Below, piece by piece: positions 8,385-16,884 of a DNA stretch of 64,000 nt (position 1 is its first letter; the number at the start of each line of letters is the position of its first letter). The notes below the pieces were generated by a model. That model did no database searches. It had not been told where the DNA came from and was given only the letters and a program-made list of their open reading frames with translations. Source of the stretch: Azospirillum sp. RU38E (GTDB lineage: Bacteria > Pseudomonadota > Alphaproteobacteria > Azospirillales > Azospirillaceae). The stretch spans positions 1 to 64,000 of the forward strand of contig NZ_FZOI01000019.1 of NCBI RefSeq assembly GCF_900188385.1, written 5' to 3'. Both the position numbers and the translations under genes were made by a program.

Positions 8385-9019
8385 TGGGCATCATCCGCCG
8401 CGCGCTGGATCTGGCCTTGGTAGCCTGGCGGGCTTTCAACCGCCCGGCCGGCCATCTCTCCTTAGGCTTTCTCACCATCGGCGGCTTTGTCGCCGGCGTG
8501 CTTTGGTGGGGGGGCTTCAACACCGCGCTTGAAATGACCAACAAGGAGGCGTTCTGCATCGGCTGTCACGAGATGAAGGACAATCCCTATGCCGATCTGA
8601 AACAGACCATCCATTATTCCAATCGGTCGGGCGTGCGGGCCACCTGCCCGGATTGCCACGTGCCGCATAAATGGACCGACAAGATCGCCCGCAAGATGCA
8701 GGCCTCCAAAGAGGTCTGGGGCAAGATTTTCGGCACCGTCGACACGCCGGAAAAGTTTGAGGCCAAGCGCAAGGAACTGGCCAGCCACGAATGGGCGCGG
8801 CTGAAAGCCAATAACTCCCTGGAATGCCGCAACTGCCACAGTGCCGACAGCATGGACATCACCCGCCAGGGGGCGCGCGGGGCCGAGGCGCATCAGCGCT
8901 TCCTGTTCACCGGGCAGGCCACCTGCATCGACTGTCACAAGGGCATCGCCCACCGGCTGCCCGACATGACGGGCGTGCCGATCTGGACCATGCCGCAACA
9001 GGCTGCCGCCCCGCATTAA
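8381..9019 (+). CDS. napC: NapC/NirT tetrahaem quinol dehydrogenase
   Basis: This 212-residue protein has one N-terminal membrane anchor (about residues 27-48) followed by four CXXCH sites: 59-63, 89-93, 149-153 and 182-186. It oxidises membrane quinol and feeds NapB. No napG or napH is present, so NapC is the sole quinol route for this operon. It overlaps napB by ATGA and is followed by a strong palindrome at 9068-9103. Confidence 0.96.
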   Translation: MMGIIRRALDLALVAWRAFNRPAGHLSLGFLTIGGFVAGVLWWGGFNTALEMTNKEAFCIGCHEMKDNPYADLKQTIHYSNRSGVRATCPDCHVPHKWTDKIARKMQASKEVWGKIFGTVDTPEKFEAKRKELASHEWARLKANNSLECRNCHSADSMDITRQGARGAEAHQRFLFTGQATCIDCHKGIAHRLPDMTGVPIWTMPQQAAAPH

Positions 9020-9067
9020 GCGGGGTGATATTGACTTAAGCGTTGGGGCAAACGGTCCCCGCTCTCA

Positions 9068-9103
9068 CCCCCATCACCCCGGCGCAGGCCGGGGTGATGG
9101 GGG
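9068..9103. terminator. Palindrome/terminator between napC and plc
   Basis: A 16-bp stem, CCCCCATCACCCCGGC, closes a GCAG loop. It lies between two convergent genes, where it could terminate both. It belongs to the same family as the palindromes at 40233-40260 and 59261-59292. Confidence 0.7.
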
Positions 9104-9130
9104 GGGGAATACGTCAATCGGGAAGCGCCT

Positions 9131-11215
9131 TTAACCCCGCAGCCCCACCACCCGCAGCGGTGCCGCCGCCAGGGTGGCCGGGTCGGAGAAGGATTCCGAT
9201 CCATCCTCCAGATGGCCGGCCATGCGCCAGGACTGGCCAGCGGCAGAGAGCAGCAGATCGTACCAGCCATGGCTGCCGGCGAAATCCAGCGGCAGGCTGG
9301 TCTCCCCGCCCGCCGGCACTTTCACCTGCCGCGTGCCCTGGCCATAGGCAAGGTCGGCCAGGGTCAGGGTCAGCCCGGCCGTGCCCGGATTGCTCAGCCG
9401 CAGCAGCGCCTGACGGCCGCGCCCCTGCTCAAAGGCAGCCCCGAAAACCCCATTCCAGCCGGTCAGGCGCCGGTGGAAGCCATTGGGGCCGACAATGAAC
9501 AGGTCGCGCCCTGGCTCCAGCACCGCCTCCAGCGCTGCCCCCGCCCCAACGGTATAGCGGGCGGGCGCCTGATCCAACTGGCCCAGCCGATAGAGATGGA
9601 AGACGGCCGCCCGCGCCTGCCCTTCATTCAGGAACCGCAGCCCCGTCCCCAGCGCCACATCCAGGCGATAGGGGGTGGCGCGGCGGCGGCGGGGGCCGGT
9701 TTCCTGGCTGGGCGCCGTCAGTGCCGCCGGCAGCGGCGGGTCCACCTCCTTCAACCCGGCCGCCCGGTCCGACAGGGCGCGGGTGGGCGGAAGCTTGGCC
9801 GGGAAGGGCCGGCTGTCCCGGCGGGCGAAATCGAAGCAGGAGGTGAGATCGCCACAGACAGCCCGCCGCCAGGCACTGATATTCGGCTCCATCACACCGA
9901 AGCGCGCCTCCAGAAAGCGGATAACGCTGGTATGGTCGAACACCTCCGGCGCCACATAGCCGCCGGTGCTCCAGGGGGAGACGACATACATCGGCACGCG
10001 CGGCCCCAGCCCATAGGGCCGGTTGAGATAGGGCGCGTCCTTCTCCCCCTGCGAATGGCGGTGATATTCGTCCCCCGCTTCCACCGTGGAACCACCCAGC
10101 AGCCGGTCCGGGTCGGCCGGATCGCGGGCCGGGGGTGCCGGCGGCGGCACATGGTCGAACAGCCCGTCATTCTCATCAAAATTGATCAGCAGCACGGTGC
10201 GTGACCAGACATCCGGGTTGGCGGTCAGCGCATCCAGCACGCGCGCAGTATATTCGGCCCCCTGCAAGGGCGTGGAAACGCTGGGATGTTCGGAATAGAC
10301 GGCCGGTGCCACGATCCAGGAAACCTGGGGCAGCGTGCCCGACAGCACATCCTGGCGCAAATCATCCAGGGTGCGGCTGGTCAGCGTGCGGCGCGCCAGC
10401 TCCGCCGCCGGCCCCTCCATCGCCCCGCGCGCCGCGCGATAGGCCTTGAAGCCGACCAGCGGATTGTCGCTGAAATTATCCGACATGTCCTGATAGATCT
10501 GGAAGCTGACCCCGGCCGCCAGCAACCGCTCCGGATAGGTGGTCCAGGTATAGCCGCCATGGCCGCGCGGGTCTTCAAACCCGTCATAGCCATTATCGAT
10601 GGCCGGGCCATTGGCCTTGGCCTGCGGATCATGCGTGCCGGTCCAGATATAAAGCCGGTTGGGATTGGTGCTGAGATGCAGGGCGCAATGATAGGCGTCG
10701 CACAGGGTGAACGCCTCGGCCAGCGCATATTGGAACGGAATGTCGGCGCGAGTGAAGTGGGCCAGTGCGTGGTTATGCTTGTAACGTGGCCAGTCCGCCA
10801 TGCGGCCATTATCCCAGGCAGCCTGGCTGTCGGGGAAACTGTGCGGCGTGCCCAGCGGGCGGATCAGGCGGAAATCCTGTTGGGTATCCAGCCGGAACGG
10901 GGCCAGCAGGCGGGGACCGGGCTTGTCTTGTTCCGCCGGCTGCACAAAAACGGTGCGGTCGGGTGCCTCGGGCAGTGGCGGGGCAGGAATGGCGAACCGG
11001 TCGCCAAAGCCCTGCACCCCGTTCATCGACCCGAAATAATGGTCAAAGGCGCGGTTTTCCTGCGTCAGGATGACAACGTGCTGCACATCGCGGATGCTGC
11101 CGCTGCGCCGGTCCGGCCCGATGGAAGCGGCCCGCACGATGGAGGGCATCAGGGTGGCCGCCCCCATGGCCGGCATCCCGGCGGAAAGCAGCCGGCGACG
11201 GGACAGATCAACCAT
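9131..11215 (-). CDS. Phosphocholine-specific phospholipase C
   Basis: The 694-residue protein starts with a twin-arginine signal (SRRRLLSAG, residues 5-13). It then has the bacterial phospholipase C/acid phosphatase core beginning VVILTQENRAFDHYFG (from residue 47), where Glu and Asn are predicted metal ligands, and includes NFDENDGLFDHVPPP. The C-terminal 200 residues resemble the two DUF756-type domains of PlcH/PlcN enzymes. It would hydrolyse phospholipids outside the cytoplasm. AAGGAGG lies 8 bases before the ATG. It is followed, 64 bases away on the same strand, by a TonB receptor upstream of it, suggesting one uptake locus. Confidence 0.9.
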   Translation of the reverse strand: MVDLSRRRLLSAGMPAMGAATLMPSIVRAASIGPDRRSGSIRDVQHVVILTQENRAFDHYFGSMNGVQGFGDRFAIPAPPLPEAPDRTVFVQPAEQDKPGPRLLAPFRLDTQQDFRLIRPLGTPHSFPDSQAAWDNGRMADWPRYKHNHALAHFTRADIPFQYALAEAFTLCDAYHCALHLSTNPNRLYIWTGTHDPQAKANGPAIDNGYDGFEDPRGHGGYTWTTYPERLLAAGVSFQIYQDMSDNFSDNPLVGFKAYRAARGAMEGPAAELARRTLTSRTLDDLRQDVLSGTLPQVSWIVAPAVYSEHPSVSTPLQGAEYTARVLDALTANPDVWSRTVLLINFDENDGLFDHVPPPAPPARDPADPDRLLGGSTVEAGDEYHRHSQGEKDAPYLNRPYGLGPRVPMYVVSPWSTGGYVAPEVFDHTSVIRFLEARFGVMEPNISAWRRAVCGDLTSCFDFARRDSRPFPAKLPPTRALSDRAAGLKEVDPPLPAALTAPSQETGPRRRRATPYRLDVALGTGLRFLNEGQARAAVFHLYRLGQLDQAPARYTVGAGAALEAVLEPGRDLFIVGPNGFHRRLTGWNGVFGAAFEQGRGRQALLRLSNPGTAGLTLTLADLAYGQGTRQVKVPAGGETSLPLDFAGSHGWYDLLLSAAGQSWRMAGHLEDGSESFSDPATLAAAPLRVVGLRG

Positions 11216-11279
11216 CGGAAAACCTCCTTAACGGAAATGTGCCGGCGATGATGCCGGCACATTCCTTGCGATTCTAAAC

Positions 11280-13625
11280 TTAGAAATCAAAGGTCAGCGA
11301 CGCGGTCACCGTCCGCGGCGTGCCTAGGAAGGCCGAGCCACCATCCGCACCGGCAAGATAGCGCTTGTCGGTCAGGTTGCTGGCCTGGATCATCAGTGAA
11401 ATGCCGGCCAGCCGTTCATTCACCAGCGCCAGATCGACACCGGCATAGGCATCAACCACCGTGAAGCTGGGGGCGATCGCCTGGCCCTGTGTATCAATGA
11501 AACGATCCCCGACGAACTTGGCGGAAAGCCCTGCCTTGAAAACGTCCTCCTTGTAATCAGCCGCCAGCACCCACATGGTACGCGGCGAGTTGATCACCTG
11601 CCGGCCGGGCGTGATGCCGATATCATCATCCTGCGCCTTGTTGCCCGTGCCGATATAGGTTGCGTCATTATAGGTGTAGCTGCCTGACACGGTCAGCTCC
11701 GGCAGGACACGATAGGCAAGTGCCGCTTCGATACCCTGGCTCTTGATGCCGCCGACATTGAGATAGACGCTGTCCTGTTCGGAAAGATAGTCGATCCCCG
11801 TCACCAGATTGGACGAAATCGACTCAATATGATTGTTGAACTTGATATCGTACCCAATCAGCGACGCCTGGATGTCCCCCATATTGTAACGAGCACCGAT
11901 TTCAATATTGTCAGCCGTTTCCGGCTCAAGCTTGGCGATGACCGCTTTCGGTTCACCCAGCGGACCATTACCAATGGCAGCGAAATTCTGGGAGAAGCCG
12001 CCGAACAGTTCCAGGCCCGAAATCGGGGTCTGATAGGTCAAACCGGTGGAGATCAGCGGATCGGAATGATAACTGATTTCTGTGCTGTCACGGGCATTCA
12101 AAAGTTCAGCGCGGCGCTGATCCAAGTGAAACTGCCGAACGCCAAAACGGGCGGTAATGGGGCCAAAGGTCACTGAATCCTCGGCATAGCCGACCACTTC
12201 ATCAAGATCATAATCGGTGCTGAACTGCACATAATAGGGCGTGTCGTCAAAGGCAATGCCAAGCAACGGGTTACTGATCTTGTGCCAGTCGCGTACCTGG
12301 TTGGCACGACCATATTCATACCAGATGCCCGCGCGCAGGGTGTTCTGGAAGTCGCCGAAATCATGCGTCCAGTCGACATCGCTGGTCACACCGGCACGTT
12401 CGTTCTTGTAATGAGTGTGACGGTAGGACATGACCGCCGTTGAACCGGTCGGATAGCAGGAGGGTGAATATTCCGCCGGAACCAAAGCTGTGCCGGCACA
12501 GCCCGCAATCATCGACGCCTTGGCTCCCGATGGGGTCACGAAATAAATCTTTCCAAGGGAGCTACCGCCAATCGTCGTCCCCCCTCCGGTAAACTCGCTT
12601 TCCGGCTTGCCAGCACCATCATTGCGCACATCGACCAGATAGGGCGGGATCCAGTCACCGCGACCGGTCATGTGATGATAGTAGCCGGTCACCGCCAGCT
12701 TGACCTCGCCCAGTTCCGTGTCAGCCTTGAGATAGCTGAACAGATTCTCGCGGAGGGCGCGTGACCCGGCGCGGTAGGACTGGTCGATATAGGGGATGCC
12801 GGTCCATTGATCCGTATAGGCATCATGGTTGGGATCCTTGGCGAACATGGCCGGGGAGACAGAGCCGAACTCCGCCTCATCGGCGTCATCATAGGACAGC
12901 CAGCCGGTCAGATTGACCTGGCCAATGCGGCTTTTGATCTTGCCGTCAACATGGTCGCGCTTGGTGACACCGGCACCGCCGATCCAGTCCTTGACGTGGG
13001 AGGAAGATGCGCTGAGATAAGCGCGCGTGTCAGGCGCTATGGTGCCGGTATCCACGCGTGCATAGAATTTGCGTGCATCGAAATCACCCCCTGCCACCGT
13101 AAAGCGCGCCCGTGCCTCATCCAGCGGGTCAGAGGTGATATAGTTCAGCGTGCCGCCCAACGCCTCGTTGGAGCGGGAGGAAATGTCCGCCGTGCCCTGC
13201 GATACAATGACGGTCTTCAAATCCAGCACATCGACATAGCGGTTGGCCCGCGAACCGCCGCCATAGCCCGAGCCCCCATTGGGCAGCCCGTCAATCGTGG
13301 TGCCGATCTGCTGCCCGCCACCGCCGCCGCTGCTGAAACCGCGCATACTGATGGAGGTCGCCCAGTCCGACGAGCCGAAGGCGTCACCCTCCGCCACGAA
13401 AACACCGGGAAGTTCCTTGATGACGTCATTCACGCTGGTCAGCGCCGACTGACGGTCGATCATCGTCTGTGTCACCTGAGTGTTGGCAAAGGTGACTGCC
13501 CGACCAACGACGACGATTTCGTCAATCGATTGCATCCCTGTGCTTTCCTGCGCCATGGCCATCGGTGGCATCAGCGCGGTGGTCACTGCCAGAAATGACA
13601 GCAGGGCCGTCTTGCTCCGTAACAT
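11280..13625 (-). CDS. TonB-dependent outer-membrane receptor
   Basis: This 781-residue protein has a signal peptide ending AMA-QE near residue 25, a TonB box-like DEIVVVG segment, a plug domain with a glycine-rich loop, and a beta-barrel ending in the classic terminal Phe (TASLTFDF). It imports an unidentified substrate. The start at 13625 places the signal peptide correctly; an upstream in-frame ATG at 13646 would add seven residues. It is divergent from a DeoR regulator and precedes the phospholipase C gene, so phospholipid-derived ligands or phosphate are possible, though unproven. Confidence 0.88.
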   Translation of the reverse strand: MLRSKTALLSFLAVTTALMPPMAMAQESTGMQSIDEIVVVGRAVTFANTQVTQTMIDRQSALTSVNDVIKELPGVFVAEGDAFGSSDWATSISMRGFSSGGGGGQQIGTTIDGLPNGGSGYGGGSRANRYVDVLDLKTVIVSQGTADISSRSNEALGGTLNYITSDPLDEARARFTVAGGDFDARKFYARVDTGTIAPDTRAYLSASSSHVKDWIGGAGVTKRDHVDGKIKSRIGQVNLTGWLSYDDADEAEFGSVSPAMFAKDPNHDAYTDQWTGIPYIDQSYRAGSRALRENLFSYLKADTELGEVKLAVTGYYHHMTGRGDWIPPYLVDVRNDGAGKPESEFTGGGTTIGGSSLGKIYFVTPSGAKASMIAGCAGTALVPAEYSPSCYPTGSTAVMSYRHTHYKNERAGVTSDVDWTHDFGDFQNTLRAGIWYEYGRANQVRDWHKISNPLLGIAFDDTPYYVQFSTDYDLDEVVGYAEDSVTFGPITARFGVRQFHLDQRRAELLNARDSTEISYHSDPLISTGLTYQTPISGLELFGGFSQNFAAIGNGPLGEPKAVIAKLEPETADNIEIGARYNMGDIQASLIGYDIKFNNHIESISSNLVTGIDYLSEQDSVYLNVGGIKSQGIEAALAYRVLPELTVSGSYTYNDATYIGTGNKAQDDDIGITPGRQVINSPRTMWVLAADYKEDVFKAGLSAKFVGDRFIDTQGQAIAPSFTVVDAYAGVDLALVNERLAGISLMIQASNLTDKRYLAGADGGSAFLGTPRTVTASLTFDF

Positions 13626-13713
13626 CGTTCTATTCCCTTTCCCCATGATCGCAATGCTGCAACTGCGAGACGGAACGAACACTAACCGCGCCTGATGACA
13701 GCCGCGTGACAAA

Positions 13714-13750
13714 TTGTGAGATTTATGTGGTTGTGTGTGGGATTTTGTGA
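13714..13750. promoter_or_regulatory. Possible DeoR operator with TTGTG repeats
   Basis: Three similar hexamers, TTGTGA, TTGTGT and TTGTGA, start at 13714, 13731 and 13745 between the divergent TonB receptor and deoR-family gene. DeoR proteins commonly bind direct repeats next to their own gene. The spacing (17 and 14) is uneven, so this is only a candidate. Confidence 0.35.
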
Positions 13751-13786
13751 CTTTATCACCCTAACTAATGTGGGTATCATGTGCCT

Positions 13787-14590
13787 ATGACTGAGATCGA
13801 CACGCTGGACAGCAAGAGCGGCGCGCGGCCCATCCAGGTCGCGCGGCTCACCTCCTTGATGAAACTGCTGGGGGAACGGGGCCATTGCTCCGTTGCCGAA
13901 CTGGCGGTGCATTTCGATGTGTCGGAGGAAACGATCCGACGCGACATCCGCCAGCTGGAGCGGACGGGACGGGTGCAGAAGACCCATGGCGGCGTCTCCA
14001 TCCCCAGCAGTGAGCTGGAGGCACCCTATCGCATTCGCCTGCGCGAACAGGCAGATGCCAAGCAGCGCATCGCCCAGCACGCCGCCCGTATGGTGACGGA
14101 AGGGATGACCCTGCTGCTGGATTCCGGCACCACCTGCCTCTGGCTGGCGCGGGCACTGGCGGGTTTCCGTGACCTGACCATCATCAGCAACAGCATGGAA
14201 GTGGCGCATGAGGTGCTGGGCCGGCCCGGCCAGCGCCTGTTCGTCGCCGGCGGCCCGATCAAGCCGGATTACCATGCCGCCTTCGGGCCGGAGGCCATCG
14301 CCTTTTGCCGGCGTTTCGTGCCAGATATCACCATCCTGTCGATGGGGGCAATTGATGCCGCCTGCGGCTTTCTGGATTTCGATGCCGACGAGGCGACCTT
14401 CAAACGCGCCATCCTGGACCGCTCCCGCCGCGTCGTCGTGTTGGCCGATTCGACGAAATTCACCAAGCCCGGCTTCATCCAGGTGGCGGATTTCGCCGAG
14501 GTGAAGACGCTCTATACCGACGCCCAGCCCCCCGCCGCCATCCGCGAGGCAGCGCAAGCCAGCGGGATGACGGTTGAGGTGGCGGAGTAA
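13787..14590 (+). CDS. DeoR/GlpR family transcription regulator
   Basis: This 267-residue regulator has an N-terminal DeoR winged helix (SVAELAVHFDVSEETIRRDI, about residues 33-52) followed by the GGVSIP hinge. A C-terminal sugar-phosphate sensor carries the DSGTT motif and the late ADSTKF motif. It probably represses the divergent receptor and phospholipase until a phosphorylated metabolite appears; glycerol 3-phosphate would suit phospholipid breakdown but is inference. The ATG at 13787 is preferred to the GTG at 13781. Confidence 0.88.
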   Translation: MTEIDTLDSKSGARPIQVARLTSLMKLLGERGHCSVAELAVHFDVSEETIRRDIRQLERTGRVQKTHGGVSIPSSELEAPYRIRLREQADAKQRIAQHAARMVTEGMTLLLDSGTTCLWLARALAGFRDLTIISNSMEVAHEVLGRPGQRLFVAGGPIKPDYHAAFGPEAIAFCRRFVPDITILSMGAIDAACGFLDFDADEATFKRAILDRSRRVVVLADSTKFTKPGFIQVADFAEVKTLYTDAQPPAAIREAAQASGMTVEVAE

Positions 14591-14671
14591 TCGGCGGGGT
14601 GGCCTGCCCGGCGCTCATGCGCCGTTAAGCCAAGCTGCCGGAGGCAGCGCCCAGCGCGTAAGGGAACGCGA

Positions 14672-14705
14672 AATCTCCTTTGATCGATCACGATCAAAGG
14701 AGATT
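14672..14705. terminator. Bidirectional hairpin between deoR-type gene and glycosyltransferase
   Basis: A perfect 15-bp stem, AATCTCCTTTGATCG, closes an ATCA loop between two convergent genes. It lacks a U-tract on either side but its position suits a terminator. The base composition differs from the GAAG/GCAG-loop palindromes. Confidence 0.6.
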
Positions 14706-14714
14706 GGAACGATA

Positions 14715-16757
14715 TCAGCGATCCCCTTCCGCCTGCTTGGCGGCAATATAGGGATAAGCGTTCAGGATATGGGCGGGCCGCACCGGCCCGCCGCTCAGCA
14801 CCCGCAGGATGTCGGAAACATATTGAGCGGCGATGATGACGGTGGCGGCCGCCATCTCCTCCGCAGCGATATCCTGGGGCCGTGCCAGGGGCAGCCCCAG
14901 CAGTTCCCCCCGGCGCTCACTGTCCAGGAATCCCTGCAGGCGGGGGCGAATGGTTGGCGGCAAACACGCCCGCACCAAGGCCCCCCCCTGCCCCGCGCCA
15001 TAGAGCCAGATCGGCCCCGTTCCCGGCAAAGCCGCGAAATCCGCTGCCCGCCAGAGGAAGGGGATACTGGCCGCCAGGGCCGGATCAAGATCGTTCAGCC
15101 CGGTCAGGCGCGGCGGACGTTCCGACCCCTGATCCGATGGTTCAGGCCAGGGCAGCAGACAGCCCAGCTGCCCGGCTGCAAAAGGGGGCGGCCGCAGCAG
15201 GCGCAGGCTGGGCACGGGGATTTCCTGCACCGGTCCCCGCGCAGCCAGCGCGGGTGCGAGGTTGAGCGCCAGTTCCAGCCAATCCCCCGGCAGTTCACCC
15301 AGTTCCCGCAGCCGCACCACCCGGCACCCCAGGCCTGCCGCGTGCAGCCAGGCGCGTTCCCCCTGGCGGTCTGCCGGGATGGTCAGGGGCGGGGGTGGTG
15401 GCAGGGTGCGGTCTTCCGCCGGATCGATGGGAAAGCCCTGATCCACCGTGTCGCGCGGCCAGAGGCCGGCCGCCAGCGCCGCCCCCGCTTTCCCGGTCGC
15501 CCGCAGCAGCCCTGCCAGATGGCCGGGATGCCATTCCACCCCCGCCGGCAGGATGGCCAGCATCTCCACCCCCGCCAACGCCGCCACCAGACCGGGCAGC
15601 CCCACCGGCCCATCCAGCAACCGCAGCGACAGCCCGGCGGGGATGCTGGCCGGGGCGTCCCCCGCCGGCAGCAGGGCGGTGACCGCCAGCCCCTGCCCCG
15701 CCTGGGCGGCAAGTTGCGCCAGCCGGCTGTCCAGCTCCCCGCCCGGTGGCAGCAGCACCGCCACCGTGGATGGTTGGGCCGGCACGGGCCGTCGCTGCAG
15801 GTCCGCCAGCAGATCGGGCAGCGGTTCCAACAGCACCTCCAGGCAGAGGGCGCGGTTGAAAATATCCTGTGCCGCCGCGGCCATGGCGCGGGCCTGCACC
15901 GGGTGGGTTTCTATCCAGGCCACCCGGTCCAGGATCGCGGCGGCCAAGGCCGCTTCCCCGCCAACAGGGTCAACATAAAGAACCGTGTCACCGAACCATT
16001 GTTCGATGAAGGGGTGGCGGTCGGCGATGATGACGGCACCGGCCGCCGCCAGTTCAAACACCCGCATGTTGGGCACCGCCGCCTCCCGGTGCGCCGGCAG
16101 ATGCAGGCACAGCCCCATGCCCCAATGATGGGCGGCGGCGATCACGGCACTTCCATCAAAGGGCAACGACCCCTGATAGGCGTCCGGCAGATGCGACCAG
16201 CGGTCGGCCGTGCCATGCAAGGCCAGTACCCCCGCCGCCGCCAACCGGCCCAGCACCTGCGGATAGCGCCGACCATCCCAGTTGGAGCCGACATAGAACA
16301 GCCGGCTCTGCGGTCCCAGATTGGGCGCCAGGGTGGAGCGGGGGGAGCTGACATGGAAGGGCAGCACCGGCGGATCGCGCCCCACCAGCGCCATCCGCGC
16401 GGCCAGATGCGCCGCCAGTCCGGGGCCGGAGACCAGATAGGCATCATGGCTCAGCTCAAACGCGCGACCATGGTGAAAGGCGGTGGCGCTGCCGGCTTCG
16501 ATCAGGGAAGGCGGGTTCCAGTAACAGGCCAGCCAGGGATGCGCCGTCAGCTTGGGCGTGGCCTGCGGATGCAGGCAAAGCACGGCATCCGGATCCATCG
16601 CTGCCACATCAGCGGCCCGGCTGTGGATGGCTGCCTGCCAGCCCAGCCCGGCCATGGCACGGCCCAGACGCAACGCCAGTTCCCGTTCGGCCAGCGGCTG
16701 GGCCGGGTCGAACGGGTTGAACAATGCCAGGCGCGGCCCTTTGCTATGCCCGGTCAT
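14715..16757 (-). CDS. Glycosyltransferase (CgeB/GT1-like) with C-terminal Rossmann-like domain
   Basis: The 680-residue protein has a GT-B style N-terminal half. The donor-site region NMRVFELAAAGAVIIADRH, near residue 230, is typical of CgeB/YkvP-like glycosyltransferases. A middle region follows, then a C-terminal segment beginning WLYGAGQGGALVRACL that looks like a nucleotide-binding fold with a short beta-alpha repeat. There is no signal or membrane helix. Neighbours do not reveal the acceptor; a surface polysaccharide or protein glycan is possible. The ribosome-binding site is weak. Confidence 0.7.
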   Translation of the reverse strand: MTGHSKGPRLALFNPFDPAQPLAERELALRLGRAMAGLGWQAAIHSRAADVAAMDPDAVLCLHPQATPKLTAHPWLACYWNPPSLIEAGSATAFHHGRAFELSHDAYLVSGPGLAAHLAARMALVGRDPPVLPFHVSSPRSTLAPNLGPQSRLFYVGSNWDGRRYPQVLGRLAAAGVLALHGTADRWSHLPDAYQGSLPFDGSAVIAAAHHWGMGLCLHLPAHREAAVPNMRVFELAAAGAVIIADRHPFIEQWFGDTVLYVDPVGGEAALAAAILDRVAWIETHPVQARAMAAAAQDIFNRALCLEVLLEPLPDLLADLQRRPVPAQPSTVAVLLPPGGELDSRLAQLAAQAGQGLAVTALLPAGDAPASIPAGLSLRLLDGPVGLPGLVAALAGVEMLAILPAGVEWHPGHLAGLLRATGKAGAALAAGLWPRDTVDQGFPIDPAEDRTLPPPPPLTIPADRQGERAWLHAAGLGCRVVRLRELGELPGDWLELALNLAPALAARGPVQEIPVPSLRLLRPPPFAAGQLGCLLPWPEPSDQGSERPPRLTGLNDLDPALAASIPFLWRAADFAALPGTGPIWLYGAGQGGALVRACLPPTIRPRLQGFLDSERRGELLGLPLARPQDIAAEEMAAATVIIAAQYVSDILRVLSGGPVRPAHILNAYPYIAAKQAEGDR

Positions 16758-16884
16758 GACTCAGCGGCCCGCCTGACGGCATCGCCGATCCTGGTTTCTG
16801 ATCACCACACGCCCAGCCATGCCGCCTCACCGCCGCTGCAACACCCCGGTCCGATACCGTCCGCCCGGTTTTACCATGACCGCT

